Assembly: GCF_947493125.1 (NCBI RefSeq)
Contig: NZ_CANLQB010000003.1
Location: forward strand, 186,001-250,000
Length of the DNA stretch: 64,000 bases
Origin: an uncultured Roseobacter sp.
GTDB lineage: Bacteria > Pseudomonadota > Alphaproteobacteria > Rhodobacterales > Rhodobacteraceae
Direction of reading: 5' to 3'
Shown: in pieces, positions 25,727-33,985 of the stretch
Layout: each line of letters begins with the position of its first letter
Numbering within the stretch: the first letter of the stretch is position 1
Notes under the pieces: generated by a model
The model's input: only the letters and a program-made list of their open reading frames with translations
Database searches by the model: none
Told to the model about the DNA's origin: nothing
Made by a program: the position numbers and the translations under genes

Positions 25727-26834
25727 CGGCGATGCTGGGGGCAATCACGTCGATGCCGAGCGCTTTGCCGACCGCGTAGTAGGTGAGCTGTCCTGCATGT
25801 ACGTTCAGCCCGTTCATCAGATGGGGATCATCCAAGCAGGCCCGCCGCCAGCCCTTGTCGGCGAGCGCCAGCATGAAAGGCATAGTGGCGTTGCCCAAGG
25901 CGATGGTCGAGGTCCGGGCCACGGCGCCGGGCATGTTGGCCACGCAGTAGTGCATGATTCCATCCACATCGTAGATCGGGTCCTGATGGGTCGTGGCCTT
26001 CGAGGTCTCAAAGCACCCGCCCTGGTCGATGGCCACATCGACGAGCGCGGCGCCGGGTTTCAGATCCGCCAGTTGCGCGCGGCTGATCAGCTTGGGGGCT
26101 GCGGCGCCGGGGATCAGCACGGCGCCGATGATCATGTCAGCGGCCTGGGCCAGATCGAGGGTGTTGCCCGCCGAGGCGTAGGAGGTCTTGAAGGTGCCGC
26201 CGAAGACATCGTCGAGATAGCGCAGGCGGGTGAGCGAACGGTCAAGCACGGTGACATCGGCGCCCATGCCGGCCGCGATCTTGGCAGCGTGGGTGCCGAC
26301 GACACCACCACCGATGACCACCACGCGCGCGGGGCCCACGCCGGGCACGCCGCCCATCAACACACCGCGCCCACCGTTGGCCTTTTGCAGGGTCCAGGCG
26401 CCCACTTGCGGCGCGAGCCGCCCGGCAACCTCTGACATCGGCGCGAGCAAGGGCAAGCCGCCCCGGTCGTCTGTCACGGTTTCGTAGGCGATGCAGGTGG
26501 CGCCGGAGGCCAGCAGGTCGTGTGTCTGATCGGGGTCAGGCGCGAGATGAAGGTAGGTGAAGAGCAACTGGCCCTCGCGCAGCATCTTGCGCTCACCGGC
26601 CTGAGGCTCCTTCACCTTCACGATCATGTCGGCGGTTGCAAAGATGTCCTCCGCCGTGTCGATGATGGTGGCACCTGCAGCGATGTAGTCTGCATCCTCA
26701 AAGCCGGCCCCTGTGCCCGCGCCCGCCTGAATGCGAACGTTATGGCCGTGGGTCACAGCTTCGCGCGCGGCATTGGGTGTCATGCCAACGCGGAATTCCT
26801 GCGGTTTGATCTCTGTCGGGCATCCGATAATCAT
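25716..26834 (-). CDS. ald: Alanine dehydrogenase
   Basis: A 372-aa alanine dehydrogenase, the reversible NAD-dependent deamination of L-alanine to pyruvate and ammonium. It starts MIIGCPTEIKPQEFRVGMTP with the family N terminus; the nucleotide-binding motif VVIGGGVVGTHAAKIAAGMG is at about residues 170-190; YLHLAPDPDQTHDL, SEVAGRLAPQVGAW and QGGCFETSKATTHQDP are further family blocks. The start at 26834 was chosen because earlier in-frame codons (to 26990) overlap the divergent regulator promoter and look unlike the family. An Lrp-type gene is divergent and probably responds to alanine. Confidence 0.96.
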   Translation of the reverse strand: MIIGCPTEIKPQEFRVGMTPNAAREAVTHGHNVRIQAGAGTGAGFEDADYIAAGATIIDTAEDIFATADMIVKVKEPQAGERKMLREGQLLFTYLHLAPDPDQTHDLLASGATCIAYETVTDDRGGLPLLAPMSEVAGRLAPQVGAWTLQKANGGRGVLMGGVPGVGPARVVVIGGGVVGTHAAKIAAGMGADVTVLDRSLTRLRYLDDVFGGTFKTSYASAGNTLDLAQAADMIIGAVLIPGAAAPKLISRAQLADLKPGAALVDVAIDQGGCFETSKATTHQDPIYDVDGIMHYCVANMPGAVARTSTIALGNATMPFMLALADKGWRRACLDDPHLMNGLNVHAGQLTYYAVGKALGIDVIAPSIAVKS

Positions 26835-26911
26835 GGGGGCTCTCCTCCACCAAAGGTTTGTGTCGTAGATATCGTGCCGCGCACGCAATGTTGCACCAAA
26901 GATGCCTCGCC

Positions 26912-26931
26912 ATTCGGCATATCTTCCGAAT
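26912..26931. promoter_or_regulatory. Inverted repeat between ald and its regulator
   Basis: ATTCGG (26912-26917) and CCGAAT (26926-26931) are perfect arms with an 8-base spacer, in the 140-base gap between divergent ald and the Lrp gene. It is a candidate operator for that Lrp protein. Confidence 0.45.
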
Positions 26932-26974
26932 ATATTGGCGTACAGATGTCGTACGGCGGGAGATTTTTGCGCAT

Positions 26975-27436
26975 ATGAGCCTGGATGCAACGGATCGGCG
27001 GATTCTCACGGCGCTGCAACGGAAAGGCCGCATGGCCAATGCCGAGTTGAGCGAGGCGGTCAACCTCTCGGCCTCCGCCTGTCACCGGCGGGTGCAGAGG
27101 TTGGAGAAGGAGGGCTATATCCGCGATTATGTGGCCCTGCTGGACGCGCGCAAGATGGGGGTGCCGACGACCGTGTTTGTCGAGATCACGCTGCAGGGGC
27201 AGGCGGATGAGGTGCTGGAGGCTTTCGAGAAGGCCGTACGGCGCATTCCGGATGTGCTGGAATGCCATCTGATGGCGGGCACGGCGGATTATCTGTTGAA
27301 GGTGGTGGCGGAGAACACCGAGGATTTTGCGCGTATCCATCGCCAGTATCTGGCGCGGCTGCCGGGGGTCGGGCAAATGCAGTCGAGCTTTGCGCTGCGG
27401 ACGGTGTTCAAGACCACCGCGCTGCCCGTGACCTGA
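26975..27436 (+). CDS. Lrp/AsnC regulator next to alanine dehydrogenase
   Basis: A 153-aa Lrp/AsnC protein with an N-terminal HTH (about residues 4-50, LTALQRKGRMANAELSEAVN and SASACHRRVQRLEKEG) and a RAM domain (about 65-145, VPTTVFVEITLQG; DVLECHLMAGTADYLLKVV). Located divergently to ald, it matches the AldR/AlaR arrangement, in which the protein activates ald in response to alanine; I infer this from position. The start at 26975 was chosen for its standard N terminus MSLDATDRRILTAL. Confidence 0.9.
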   Translation: MSLDATDRRILTALQRKGRMANAELSEAVNLSASACHRRVQRLEKEGYIRDYVALLDARKMGVPTTVFVEITLQGQADEVLEAFEKAVRRIPDVLECHLMAGTADYLLKVVAENTEDFARIHRQYLARLPGVGQMQSSFALRTVFKTTALPVT

Positions 27437-27480
27437 GAGATCGGGATGCGGCCCGCCCGCCAAGGCAGGCCGCGATAGGA

Positions 27481-28605
27481 CTAGGCGAGGCAGTCCCAGT
27501 CTTGCATGAACTGGAAGCCGGAGCCGCCGTCACCGGCGGTATCGTCCTGCGCGAGCATCATGTCATCGTCGTCCATGTCGCTCCCATCGTCGGAGCCGTT
27601 GAACAGCTCGTCGAACAGCTCGTCGATATTGAAGGTCACTGTCTGCGGTTCGTCGCCGCCAGTCCAGGTGAAGGTGAAATCGTCGTCGAAGAGCGTGGCC
27701 AGGAACCCGGTGACGAAGAATTGCAGCTGCGCAAATGTGTCACTGTCGATTTTACCCACGGGGCTTTCATCGCCGTCATCGGGGGTGTCCGGGTCGGGCA
27801 TGTCGGGTGTCTCCGGCTCAGGCTCCGGTGCTTCGGCGACCGGCTCTTCCGGCTCTGGGGCTTCGGGCTCCGGAGCTTCTGCAATCGGCTCTTCCGGCGC
27901 TTCGGGATCGGGCTCCGGAGCCTCGGCCACCGGCTCCTCGGGGGTCTCCGCGATGGGTTCCTCTGGTTCCTCAGGCTCTGGGCCTGGTGCTTCGGCGACG
28001 GGTTCTTCGGGCGTTTCCGGCGCGGGCTCGGGCGCTTCGGCCACAGGGTCTTCCGTCTCCGGTTCGGGCGCTTCGGCGACTGGGTCTTCGGGGTCCGGTT
28101 GCGGGTCGGACGTGTCGTCAACCTCCTCGGGCGATGTCGCGGTGCCCGCGTCAAGCTGCAGCTCCGCATCCGTCGCTGCGAAGTTCTGTGTGACCATCAC
28201 CGCGTCAAAGCCGTTGAAGTCGCCCATTTCGATGCCAAGCCCGACGACCTCGAAATCCGGGTTCAGGATATTGGCGCGGTGGCCGGGGCTGTTCATCAGG
28301 CTGTCGTGCAGGTCCTCGACGTCATCGGCGAGGCCCGGCGCGCCGCGCTCGCTCTGATAGGCGATGTTCTCGCCCCAGGTCCAGTTGCCGTCGAAGTCGA
28401 AATTGGCGTCACGCATGCGCTCGCCCGCGCTGCTGCCGCCCTCGCCCGTATGTGAAAAGCGGTCCTCCTCGAGCATCCACTGGCTGTGGTCTTCGCTGCT
28501 GTCATTGAGCCGGAGCTCCAGCTCGACCGGGTCGAGGCCGCGGGATGTGCGCTCCTCGTTGATGAGGTCGAGCATCTGCCGTTCTAAGTCGCTTGCGCGT
28601 GACAT
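27481..28605 (-). CDS. CAP/SCP-domain protein with acidic Pro/Glu repeat linker
   Basis: A 374-aa protein. Residues 1-145 form a CAP (SCP/PR1) domain, with the His/Glu pattern FSHTG (His51), WGENIA (Glu79) and SPGHRANIL (His109). Residues about 170-276 are a degenerate repeat of the EEPVAEAPEPE type, strongly acidic and proline-rich. A C-terminal domain of about 95 residues follows (FAQLQFFVTGFLATLFDDDFTF, later an Asp-rich run) and ends in DWDCLA. No N-terminal signal peptide is visible, so if secreted it would use another route, such as type I secretion; this is inference. The start at 28605 has AAGGAGAAT just upstream. Function unknown. Confidence 0.75.
   Translation of the reverse strand: MSRASDLERQMLDLINEERTSRGLDPVELELRLNDSSEDHSQWMLEEDRFSHTGEGGSSAGERMRDANFDFDGNWTWGENIAYQSERGAPGLADDVEDLHDSLMNSPGHRANILNPDFEVVGLGIEMGDFNGFDAVMVTQNFAATDAELQLDAGTATSPEEVDDTSDPQPDPEDPVAEAPEPETEDPVAEAPEPAPETPEEPVAEAPGPEPEEPEEPIAETPEEPVAEAPEPDPEAPEEPIAEAPEPEAPEPEEPVAEAPEPEPETPDMPDPDTPDDGDESPVGKIDSDTFAQLQFFVTGFLATLFDDDFTFTWTGGDEPQTVTFNIDELFDELFNGSDDGSDMDDDDMMLAQDDTAGDGGSGFQFMQDWDCLA
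27778..28098. repeat. Degenerate in-frame repeat coding EPVAEAPEPE units
   Basis: The DNA encoding residues 170-276 of the CAP protein consists of variable units of about 10-12 codons coding for (E/P)EPVAEAPEPE. Units differ in sequence, so they are old or under selection to vary. They encode an extended acidic linker. Confidence 0.7.
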
Positions 28606-28823
28606 GTCATTCTCCTTGATGCGGTGTGTCAGCCTGCAGATCGCTAGAAGCTGGAGATGGGTGCGGATAGGTCCGTCACCGTATGCCTGTTTTTTAAGCA
28701 ATAACGAGCGCGAATGCCGGAGCCGCGACAGCAGAAAAACGCCGCGTTCGCTTGGAGCGCTGCGGGCCTGGTAAAATCGGCAAAAACCCGCGGCTTTTAT
28801 GTGCAAGGGAGCCAAGGAGCAGA

Positions 28824-28866
28824 CACAAAAACCCCCGCACGGCGCATGCCGGACGGGGGGTTGTGT
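28824..28866 (-). terminator. Terminator after rpsU
   Basis: On the minus strand ACCCCCCG... pairs with CGGGGGT and is followed by TTTTTGTGT. On the plus strand the arms are ACCCCCG (28831-28837) and CGGGGGGT (28854-28861). It lies about 26 bases downstream of rpsU. Confidence 0.75.
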
Positions 28867-28891
28867 TTAGATCAGCCTGTTGGCGAGGTGC

Positions 28892-29098
28892 TTAGAGCAT
28901 GCCTTCGCGTTGGGCTTTCTTGCGTGCCAGCTTACGGGCACGGCGGATCGCTTCAGCTTTCTCGCGCGCTTTTTTCTCGGACGGCTTCTCGAAATGTTGC
29001 TTGAGCTTCATCTCGCGGAAGACACCCTCACGCTGCAGCTTTTTCTTCAGGGCACGAAGCGCCTGATCGACATTGTTGTCGCGAACACTAACCTGCAT
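28892..29098 (-). CDS. rpsU: Small ribosomal subunit protein bS21
   Basis: A 68-aa highly basic protein with the S21 pattern: [20 protein letters not shown], then [20 protein letters not shown] and the basic tail ending [15 protein letters not shown]. It is a 30S subunit protein needed for translation initiation. Start at 29098 is normal. It is followed by a terminator. The 286-base gap between it and the CAP protein gene holds the latter's promoter and this terminator; I see nothing else recognisable in it. Confidence 0.97.
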   Translation of the reverse strand: MQVSVRDNNVDQALRALKKKLQREGVFREMKLKQHFEKPSEKKAREKAEAIRRARKLARKKAQREGML

Positions 29099-29212
29099 GT
29101 GGTTTTCACCACCTTTCTAAGTTGAGTTGCAAGGAATTGCAGGAAGTGGGCATATAGCAAGGACGCCCTAACTTGTCTAGTATGCCATCGTAAGTCCTCT
29201 CGGAGAGTTGTC

Positions 29213-29911
29213 ATGACCACATCATACGAGACTGCCAAGACACAGCTTTTGGACGCCGCTTTGGCGCATGTGCCATTTGACGGCTGGTCGAACGCCACCT
29301 TTCAGGCAGCGATTCGCGACACCGATGTGAGCCCGACGGTGGCGCGGGCGATCTGCCCGCGGGGCGCTGTCGATCTGGCCGTGGCTTTCCACAAGCGCGG
29401 GGACGAGGCGATGGAGGCGCGCATCAAGTCCGAAGATATGAGCAGCATGAAGTTCCGCGAGAAGGTCGCTGCCGCCGTGCGGTGGCGGTTGGAAGCCGTG
29501 GAGGACAAGGAAGCCGTGCGCCGTGGCACCACTCTCTTTGCGCTGCCCATGCATGCCGTTGACGGCGCCAAGCTGATCTGGGGCACGTCGGATGCGATCT
29601 GGACGGCGCTGGGGGATACGTCAGACGACATCAACTGGTACACCAAGCGCGCGACGCTGAGCGGGGTCTATTCCTCGACCGTGCTCTATTGGCTCGGCGA
29701 CGACAGTCCTGACGCAATGGCCACCTGGGCCTTTTTGGATCGCCGCATCGAGGACGTGATGCAGATCGAAAAGGCAAAGGCGCGCCTGCGCAACAGTCCC
29801 ACGCTCAGCCGCCTGATGACGGGGCCCAATTGGGTGTTGAGCCGGATCAAGGCGCCGACACGCATGCCCAAGATGGACTTCCCCGGGAGTTGGACCGCAC
29901 CGCGCGACTGA
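29213..29911 (+). CDS. COQ9 family ubiquinone biosynthesis protein
   Basis: A 232-aa protein of the COQ9 family, found in Alphaproteobacteria and mitochondria. COQ9 binds lipids and supports the COQ7 hydroxylase step of ubiquinone synthesis. The N-terminal HTH-like helical part (DAALAHVPFDGWSNATFQAAI) and the C-terminal COQ9 block (WGTSDAIWTALGDTSDDINWYTKRATLSGVY, in which DDINWYTKR is a family hallmark) are visible. No other ubi genes are near. The start at 29213 follows a GGAGAG ribosome site. Confidence 0.88.
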   Translation: MTTSYETAKTQLLDAALAHVPFDGWSNATFQAAIRDTDVSPTVARAICPRGAVDLAVAFHKRGDEAMEARIKSEDMSSMKFREKVAAAVRWRLEAVEDKEAVRRGTTLFALPMHAVDGAKLIWGTSDAIWTALGDTSDDINWYTKRATLSGVYSSTVLYWLGDDSPDAMATWAFLDRRIEDVMQIEKAKARLRNSPTLSRLMTGPNWVLSRIKAPTRMPKMDFPGSWTAPRD

Positions 29912-30078
29912 TGACGAGAGCGGCAGACTGGCCAGTGTCAGGCTGTGCAGGACAACAACCCCGAAGTTGACGCAGACCAAGGGGCTGGCCGGGCCACCGT
30001 GACGACGGTGATCAGCTTGTAGGGGATCTAAATCGGCAGCAGGTCAAGCGCGAGACCGGTCAAAGCGTTTGACTGGCC

Positions 30079-30282
30079 CTAGGCCATAAGCCCGCGTGCG
30101 GCACGGCTGAGAGCGCCGATCCCAAGATAGACACTTGAAAGGATAGGCCGGGCCACCGTGTCGGGCCCAAGGGTCTCCGTCATTGTGGAGGAGCCGTGCA
30201 GCGGTGAGGCCGCGACGGGAAAGACGATCAAGCAGTTCGCAAGGAAGGACAGCGCGAGTATGCGAGGCCTTTGGTTTGCCAT
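30079..30282 (-). CDS. Small membrane-associated protein, unknown
   Basis: A 67-aa protein starting at 30282: MANQRPRILALSFLANCLIV, then FPVAASPLHGSSTMTETLGP and a second hydrophobic segment (SVYLGIGALSRAARGLMA). The first helix could be a signal or a membrane anchor. It is in the 417-base gap between COQ9 and the quinone oxidoreductase gene, from which it diverges. I cannot name it; the pattern of codons and a plausible N terminus support it as coding. Confidence 0.5.
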   Translation of the reverse strand: MANQRPRILALSFLANCLIVFPVAASPLHGSSTMTETLGPDTVARPILSSVYLGIGALSRAARGLMA

Positions 30283-30327
30283 TCCGAGTTGTCCTGTTAC
30301 GCATGGGGCAACAGAAAGGATCAGTTC

Positions 30328-31317
30328 ATGACCGAGATGATGCGCGCCGTTGAAATCACCAAACCTGGTGGCCCGGAGGTCTTGCAGATCACCGACCGCC
30401 CGGTGCCGGTGCCCGGCCACGGGCAGGTGGTGATCAAGGTCGCCTGGGCCGGGGTGAACCGCCCCGACGCGCTGCAGCGGGCGGGTCTCTACGCCCCACC
30501 GCCGACGGCGAGCGATTTGCCCGGTCTGGAAGCGGCGGGCGAAATCGTGGCGCTCGGTGCGGGCGTCACCGGGCTCTCGGTCGGTGATCAGGTCTGCGCA
30601 CTGTTGCCGGGCGGTGGCTATGCGGAGTATGTGGCCACGTCTGCGGCTCACTGCTTGCCGGTCCCGGAGGGCATGGCGGTGAAAGAAGCAGCCTGCTTGC
30701 CCGAGACTTTTTTTACGGTCTGGTCTAACGTTTTTACCCGGGGCGGGCTGAGAGGGGGCGAGCGGTTTCTGGTACACGGCGGCTCCTCGGGGATCGGCAC
30801 CACCGCCATTCAGCTGGCGAGCGCCTTCGGGGCACGGGTCTTTGCCACGGCTGGGTCCGACGAGAAATGTGCGGCCTGTGTCGAGCTGGGTGCCGAGATC
30901 GCGATCAACTATCGCGAGCAGGACTTTGTGGAGGTGCTGCGCGGCGAGGGCGGCGCAGATCTGATCCTCGACATGGTGGGCGGCGACTATATCCCGCGCA
31001 ACCTCAAGGCGCTGGCCGACGACGGACGTCTGGTCCAGATTGCGTTTTTGCAAGGCCCCAAGGTCGAGGTGAATTTCGCGCAGCTGATGATGCGGCGGCT
31101 GACGATGACAGGCAGCACGCTGCGCCCGCAGAGCGACCTGGCCAAGGCGCGCATTGCGCAGGACCTGCGGGAGGCGGTATGGCCGCTGCTGTCGTCGGGG
31201 CGCATCGCTCCGGTCATGGATCAGTCTTTCCCGTTGGAGGAGGCCGCGAAGGCACATGCCCGTATGGAAAGCTCCGATCATATCGGCAAGATCGTCCTGA
31301 ACGTCTCAGACAGGTAG
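30328..31317 (+). CDS. NAD(P)H quinone oxidoreductase, PIG3 family
   Basis: A 329-aa medium-chain dehydrogenase/reductase without a zinc signature, of the PIG3 quinone oxidoreductase group. The N-terminal GroES-like domain (about 5-120) has GVNRPDALQRAGLYAPPP; the Rossmann part shows VHGGSSGIGTTAIQLASAFG (about 147-165). TFFTVWSNVF is typical of the group. It would reduce quinones with NADPH. The start at 30328 has an AAAGGA site. It converges on the RNase T2 gene with a palindrome between their ends. Confidence 0.88.
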   Translation: MTEMMRAVEITKPGGPEVLQITDRPVPVPGHGQVVIKVAWAGVNRPDALQRAGLYAPPPTASDLPGLEAAGEIVALGAGVTGLSVGDQVCALLPGGGYAEYVATSAAHCLPVPEGMAVKEAACLPETFFTVWSNVFTRGGLRGGERFLVHGGSSGIGTTAIQLASAFGARVFATAGSDEKCAACVELGAEIAINYREQDFVEVLRGEGGADLILDMVGGDYIPRNLKALADDGRLVQIAFLQGPKVEVNFAQLMMRRLTMTGSTLRPQSDLAKARIAQDLREAVWPLLSSGRIAPVMDQSFPLEEAAKAHARMESSDHIGKIVLNVSDR

Positions 31318-31338
31318 GGTGGGCTTTCAGGCCACCCT
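31316..31338. repeat. Recurring palindrome at the end of convergent genes
   Basis: AGGGTGG (31316-31322) pairs with CCACCCT (31332-31338) around GCTTTCAGG. It overlaps the end of the quinone oxidoreductase gene and lies 4 bases from the RNase T2 stop. The same element occurs at 21788 (inverted) and 50864. Confidence 0.75.
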
Positions 31339-31341
31339 TCG

Positions 31342-31971
31342 CTAGCGGATCGGCGTGAAGAGCGCATTGGGCGCGCTGCAGTCGCGCAGGACGTCCGCAC
31401 CGCAGGTGCGGAGCTCCAGATCGCGGGTCAGGCAAATCCGGGCCTCCTGGATATGCCCCTCTCGGCAGGTGATGGTGATCCCCTGGGCAGTCAGCTTCGG
31501 ATTCGCCTCGAGAAACGCTTCTTCGACTACGGACGGCGGCAGTCGTACCGCCGTCTCCAAGCCGCGAAACACCGCCGGGCGGGTGATCCGACCATAAGCG
31601 TCACGGGAGCGCGCGTAGTAGCCGGCTGCGTCCAGCCCGCTGCAGGTGCCGTGCTTCTTCCACTGATGCCAGGCGAGGCCGGAGGTGCCCATGATGTCCG
31701 CCATTTCACCCGTCATGCGCCGCGAGGGCGCGCGTTCCGACGAGTGGCAATACTCGGGATAGCCGCGCTCATACTGCGGCCAGAGCCCGTGCAGGATCCA
31801 GCCGTGATCGTGGTGGGCCTCGCATTGCTCGGACCCGCGCGCGTCGCCCTCGAGCGCGCACCAGTTCGGCGACCAACTCAGACTGAGGACGTAGTAGTCG
31901 AATTCGCCCGCGCGATGATCCTGTGCCGCAAGGGGCAGGGCGGTTAAAAGCCAGAAAAGCAGGCTGCGCAT
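31342..31971 (-). CDS. Ribonuclease T2 family protein
   Basis: A 209-aa secreted protein, starting MRSLLFWLLTALPLAAQDHR, a clear signal peptide. The first conserved active site segment (LHGLWPQYE, catalytic His) is normal. The second segment reads AWHQWKKHGTC, where the family usually has EW before the KHGTC; the catalytic Glu therefore reads as Gln. The KHG His and Lys remain. Cys residues suit the expected disulfides. Such enzymes cleave RNA in the periplasm or outside the cell through a 2',3'-cyclic intermediate. Whether this one is active is uncertain because of the Glu change. Confidence 0.85.
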   Translation of the reverse strand: MRSLLFWLLTALPLAAQDHRAGEFDYYVLSLSWSPNWCALEGDARGSEQCEAHHDHGWILHGLWPQYERGYPEYCHSSERAPSRRMTGEMADIMGTSGLAWHQWKKHGTCSGLDAAGYYARSRDAYGRITRPAVFRGLETAVRLPPSVVEEAFLEANPKLTAQGITITCREGHIQEARICLTRDLELRTCGADVLRDCSAPNALFTPIR

Positions 31972-32109
31972 TGGGTCTTTCCTTATCCGGTCGATCCGCC
32001 TATATAAGCCACAAGTTCCCCCACAATGGAAACCGTTCCGGCCCCAGGGACAGCCCTTTCAGGCGACAGGAGAGATGTGGGCAAAGACCGGTAGACAGGA
32101 GTTAAGACA

Positions 32110-32880
32110 ATGGCAAAACCGATCATGGCCAAAGCCACCGCCGTCTGGTTGGTGGACAATACCACCATCAGCTTCAAACAGATCGCCGATTTCGTCGGTA
32201 TGCACGAGCTGGAAGTGCAGGGCATCGCCGATGGCGATGTGGCGCAGGGTGTGAAAGGGTTTGACCCGATCTCCAACAACCAGCTGACGCAGGAGGAGAT
32301 CGACGCTGCACAGTCCAACCCGCTGCACAAGCTCAAGCTGAAATTCAACGCTGCTGCCCAAGGCGAAGAGAAACGCCGTGGCCCCCGTTACACGCCGCTG
32401 TCGAAACGGCAGGACCGCCCGGCCTCGATCCTGTGGCTCGTGAAATTCCATCCTGAGCTGAGCGATGGTCAGATCAGCAAGCTGGTGGGCACCACTAAGC
32501 CGACGATCCAGGCGATCCGCGAGCGGACGCACTGGAACATCGCCAACATCCAACCGATTGACCCGGTGGCCCTGGGGCTCTGCAAGCAGTCCGAGCTGGA
32601 TGCCGCCGTGCAGAAAGCCGCCGCGAAGAAGGCCGCCGATGCGCCTGTGATGAGCGATGACGAGCGCCGCAAGCTGGTGAGCACCGAGCAGAGCCTCGGT
32701 CTGGACGCGGAACCGAAGATCCCGACAGCCATCGAGGGCCTGGAAACCTTCACGCTGGCGGGTGATCCGGTCGACGAAACCGCCGAGGAAGAAAAAGAAA
32801 CCTTTGCGGATGCGGACAGCTTCTTCAACCTGCCCGATGGTCCGGTGGAAGAGGACGAAGACAGCGACCCGCAGCGCTGA
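32110..32880 (+). CDS. trcR: DUF1013 / TrcR-type cell cycle regulator
   Basis: A 256-aa protein of the DUF1013 family, conserved across Alphaproteobacteria and called cell cycle transcriptional regulator TrcR. The N terminus (MAKPIMAKATAVWLVDNTTISFKQIADFVGM) and the second HTH-like block (ASILWLVKFHPELSDGQISKLVGTTKPTIQ) with WNIANIQPIDPVALGLCKQSELD are the family core (about 1-165). The C-terminal region (about 190-256) is acidic and Pro/Glu-rich, probably flexible. The start at 32110 has GGAG at suitable distance. A terminator follows. Confidence 0.9.
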   Translation: MAKPIMAKATAVWLVDNTTISFKQIADFVGMHELEVQGIADGDVAQGVKGFDPISNNQLTQEEIDAAQSNPLHKLKLKFNAAAQGEEKRRGPRYTPLSKRQDRPASILWLVKFHPELSDGQISKLVGTTKPTIQAIRERTHWNIANIQPIDPVALGLCKQSELDAAVQKAAAKKAADAPVMSDDERRKLVSTEQSLGLDAEPKIPTAIEGLETFTLAGDPVDETAEEEKETFADADSFFNLPDGPVEEDEDSDPQR

Positions 32881-32907
32881 TTCTCTCTCCATTGACACGC
32901 TTGACAT

Positions 32908-32940
32908 CCCCGGTGCCGATGGCGCCGGGGGTTTTCTTTT
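32908..32940 (+). terminator. Terminator after trcR
   Basis: CCCCGGTGCC (32908-32917) pairs with GGCGCCGGGG (32921-32930), with one G-T pair and a GAT loop, followed by GTTTTCTTTT. Confidence 0.9.
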
Positions 32941-32997
32941 GGTTGCAGAGGTTTGCGGCACTGAAACGGTGCAAATGGGAATTTCCCTCAAAACGTG

Positions 32998-33003
32998 TAT
33001 AAT
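32998..33003 (+). promoter_or_regulatory. TATAAT -10 box before the unknown 281-aa gene
   Basis: A perfect TATAAT lies 37 bases upstream of the start codon at 33040, in an AT-rich stretch. A good -35 at 16-18 bases further up is not clear. Confidence 0.5.
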
Positions 33004-33039
33004 ATGGCTCTTTGATAAATTCTTTTTTAGGAGCCAGTA

Positions 33040-33885
33040 ATGAATGTTTCTCAATTCGAACTCGTATTCAAACCGCAATCTCCCGAAGGCCCAGCCGATA
33101 CGGTGCTCCAAGGGTATTTTCTGAAGATCAGCAATGTCGAAGATCAGGAGCTGTCCTACCGGCTGGACTTCACGACGTCCTCGATTTCAGATCCGGACAG
33201 GAGCCTGTTCGAAAACACGATCGTTTTCGTAGACACACCGGGCCAGAACAACGCGGCCGGAACCTTCAGCCTTGTGGGCGGGCTCGATGCCAAATCCTTC
33301 CGGCTGAACCCCCTTGTGACAGTTCCGGCGCATGGCACCGCTTTGGTCGCGGTGCTTCCGGGCGATCCATTTGCCCTGCCAGGGTGCACGCCGCCGACGC
33401 CTGATTTCGAATGCCGCGGCTATGTCGACATCAGCCTGCCTGCGCTCTTCCAGTTCGTGGAGGGACCCGGCGGGTTCGGCTTCTTCCAGCAGGTGCCGCA
33501 AAGCGATGCGCCGGTTGACGTCTTGCTGACACCACAGAACCGCGCCACCTATCTGAAGCCTGACGGTGCCATCGGCGCGCAGACACAATCGTCGCTGCCA
33601 CTTGCGAACGGTGAAGGCAAGATGGCGATAGAGCCCGGGCAGCCGTTTGGCCTTGGCGGCGCAGCCCTCGAAGCCTCCGAGCTTGACGATCTTGTAGCGG
33701 AGTTGCCGGACGGCGCCATACGACCTGCTCTATTGGCGACCTTGATGGGGCAGATCGACCCCAAGGCGATTGATCTCGAAGCGTTCAATGCGACGCTGGA
33801 ACGCGCGGGCGTCGATCTGGCGCTCCAGGCTCGAAAAACGTCCACACGCACCGCCGGAAAAGCGCGGCGTACCGAAGACGCCTAG
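33040..33885 (+). CDS. Unknown 281-aa protein
   Basis: I do not recognise this protein. No signal peptide or membrane helix is obvious. The N-terminal about 165 residues look like a beta-rich domain (FELVFKPQSPEGPADTVLQG, SYRLDFTTSSISDPDRS, ...) with a central loop containing two Cys (GCTPPTPDFECRGY). The C-terminal third is helical (ELDDLVAELPDGAIRPALLATLMGQ, LEAFNATLERAGVDLALQ) and ends in a basic tail. It may be an accessory gene: its AT-rich upstream region and perfect -10 box differ from the neighbours. It is followed by 100 non-coding bases before recR. Confidence 0.6.
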   Translation: MNVSQFELVFKPQSPEGPADTVLQGYFLKISNVEDQELSYRLDFTTSSISDPDRSLFENTIVFVDTPGQNNAAGTFSLVGGLDAKSFRLNPLVTVPAHGTALVAVLPGDPFALPGCTPPTPDFECRGYVDISLPALFQFVEGPGGFGFFQQVPQSDAPVDVLLTPQNRATYLKPDGAIGAQTQSSLPLANGEGKMAIEPGQPFGLGGAALEASELDDLVAELPDGAIRPALLATLMGQIDPKAIDLEAFNATLERAGVDLALQARKTSTRTAGKARRTEDA

Positions 33886-33985
33886 GCCCGCGACCGGGGC
33901 AGTTCTGGTCGCTTGATCGGGGTTGCTTCTAAGCACTTAAGTGTCTCGGTGCGCAATCAATGAAACAAGAGCGCCGTCGCGCCCG

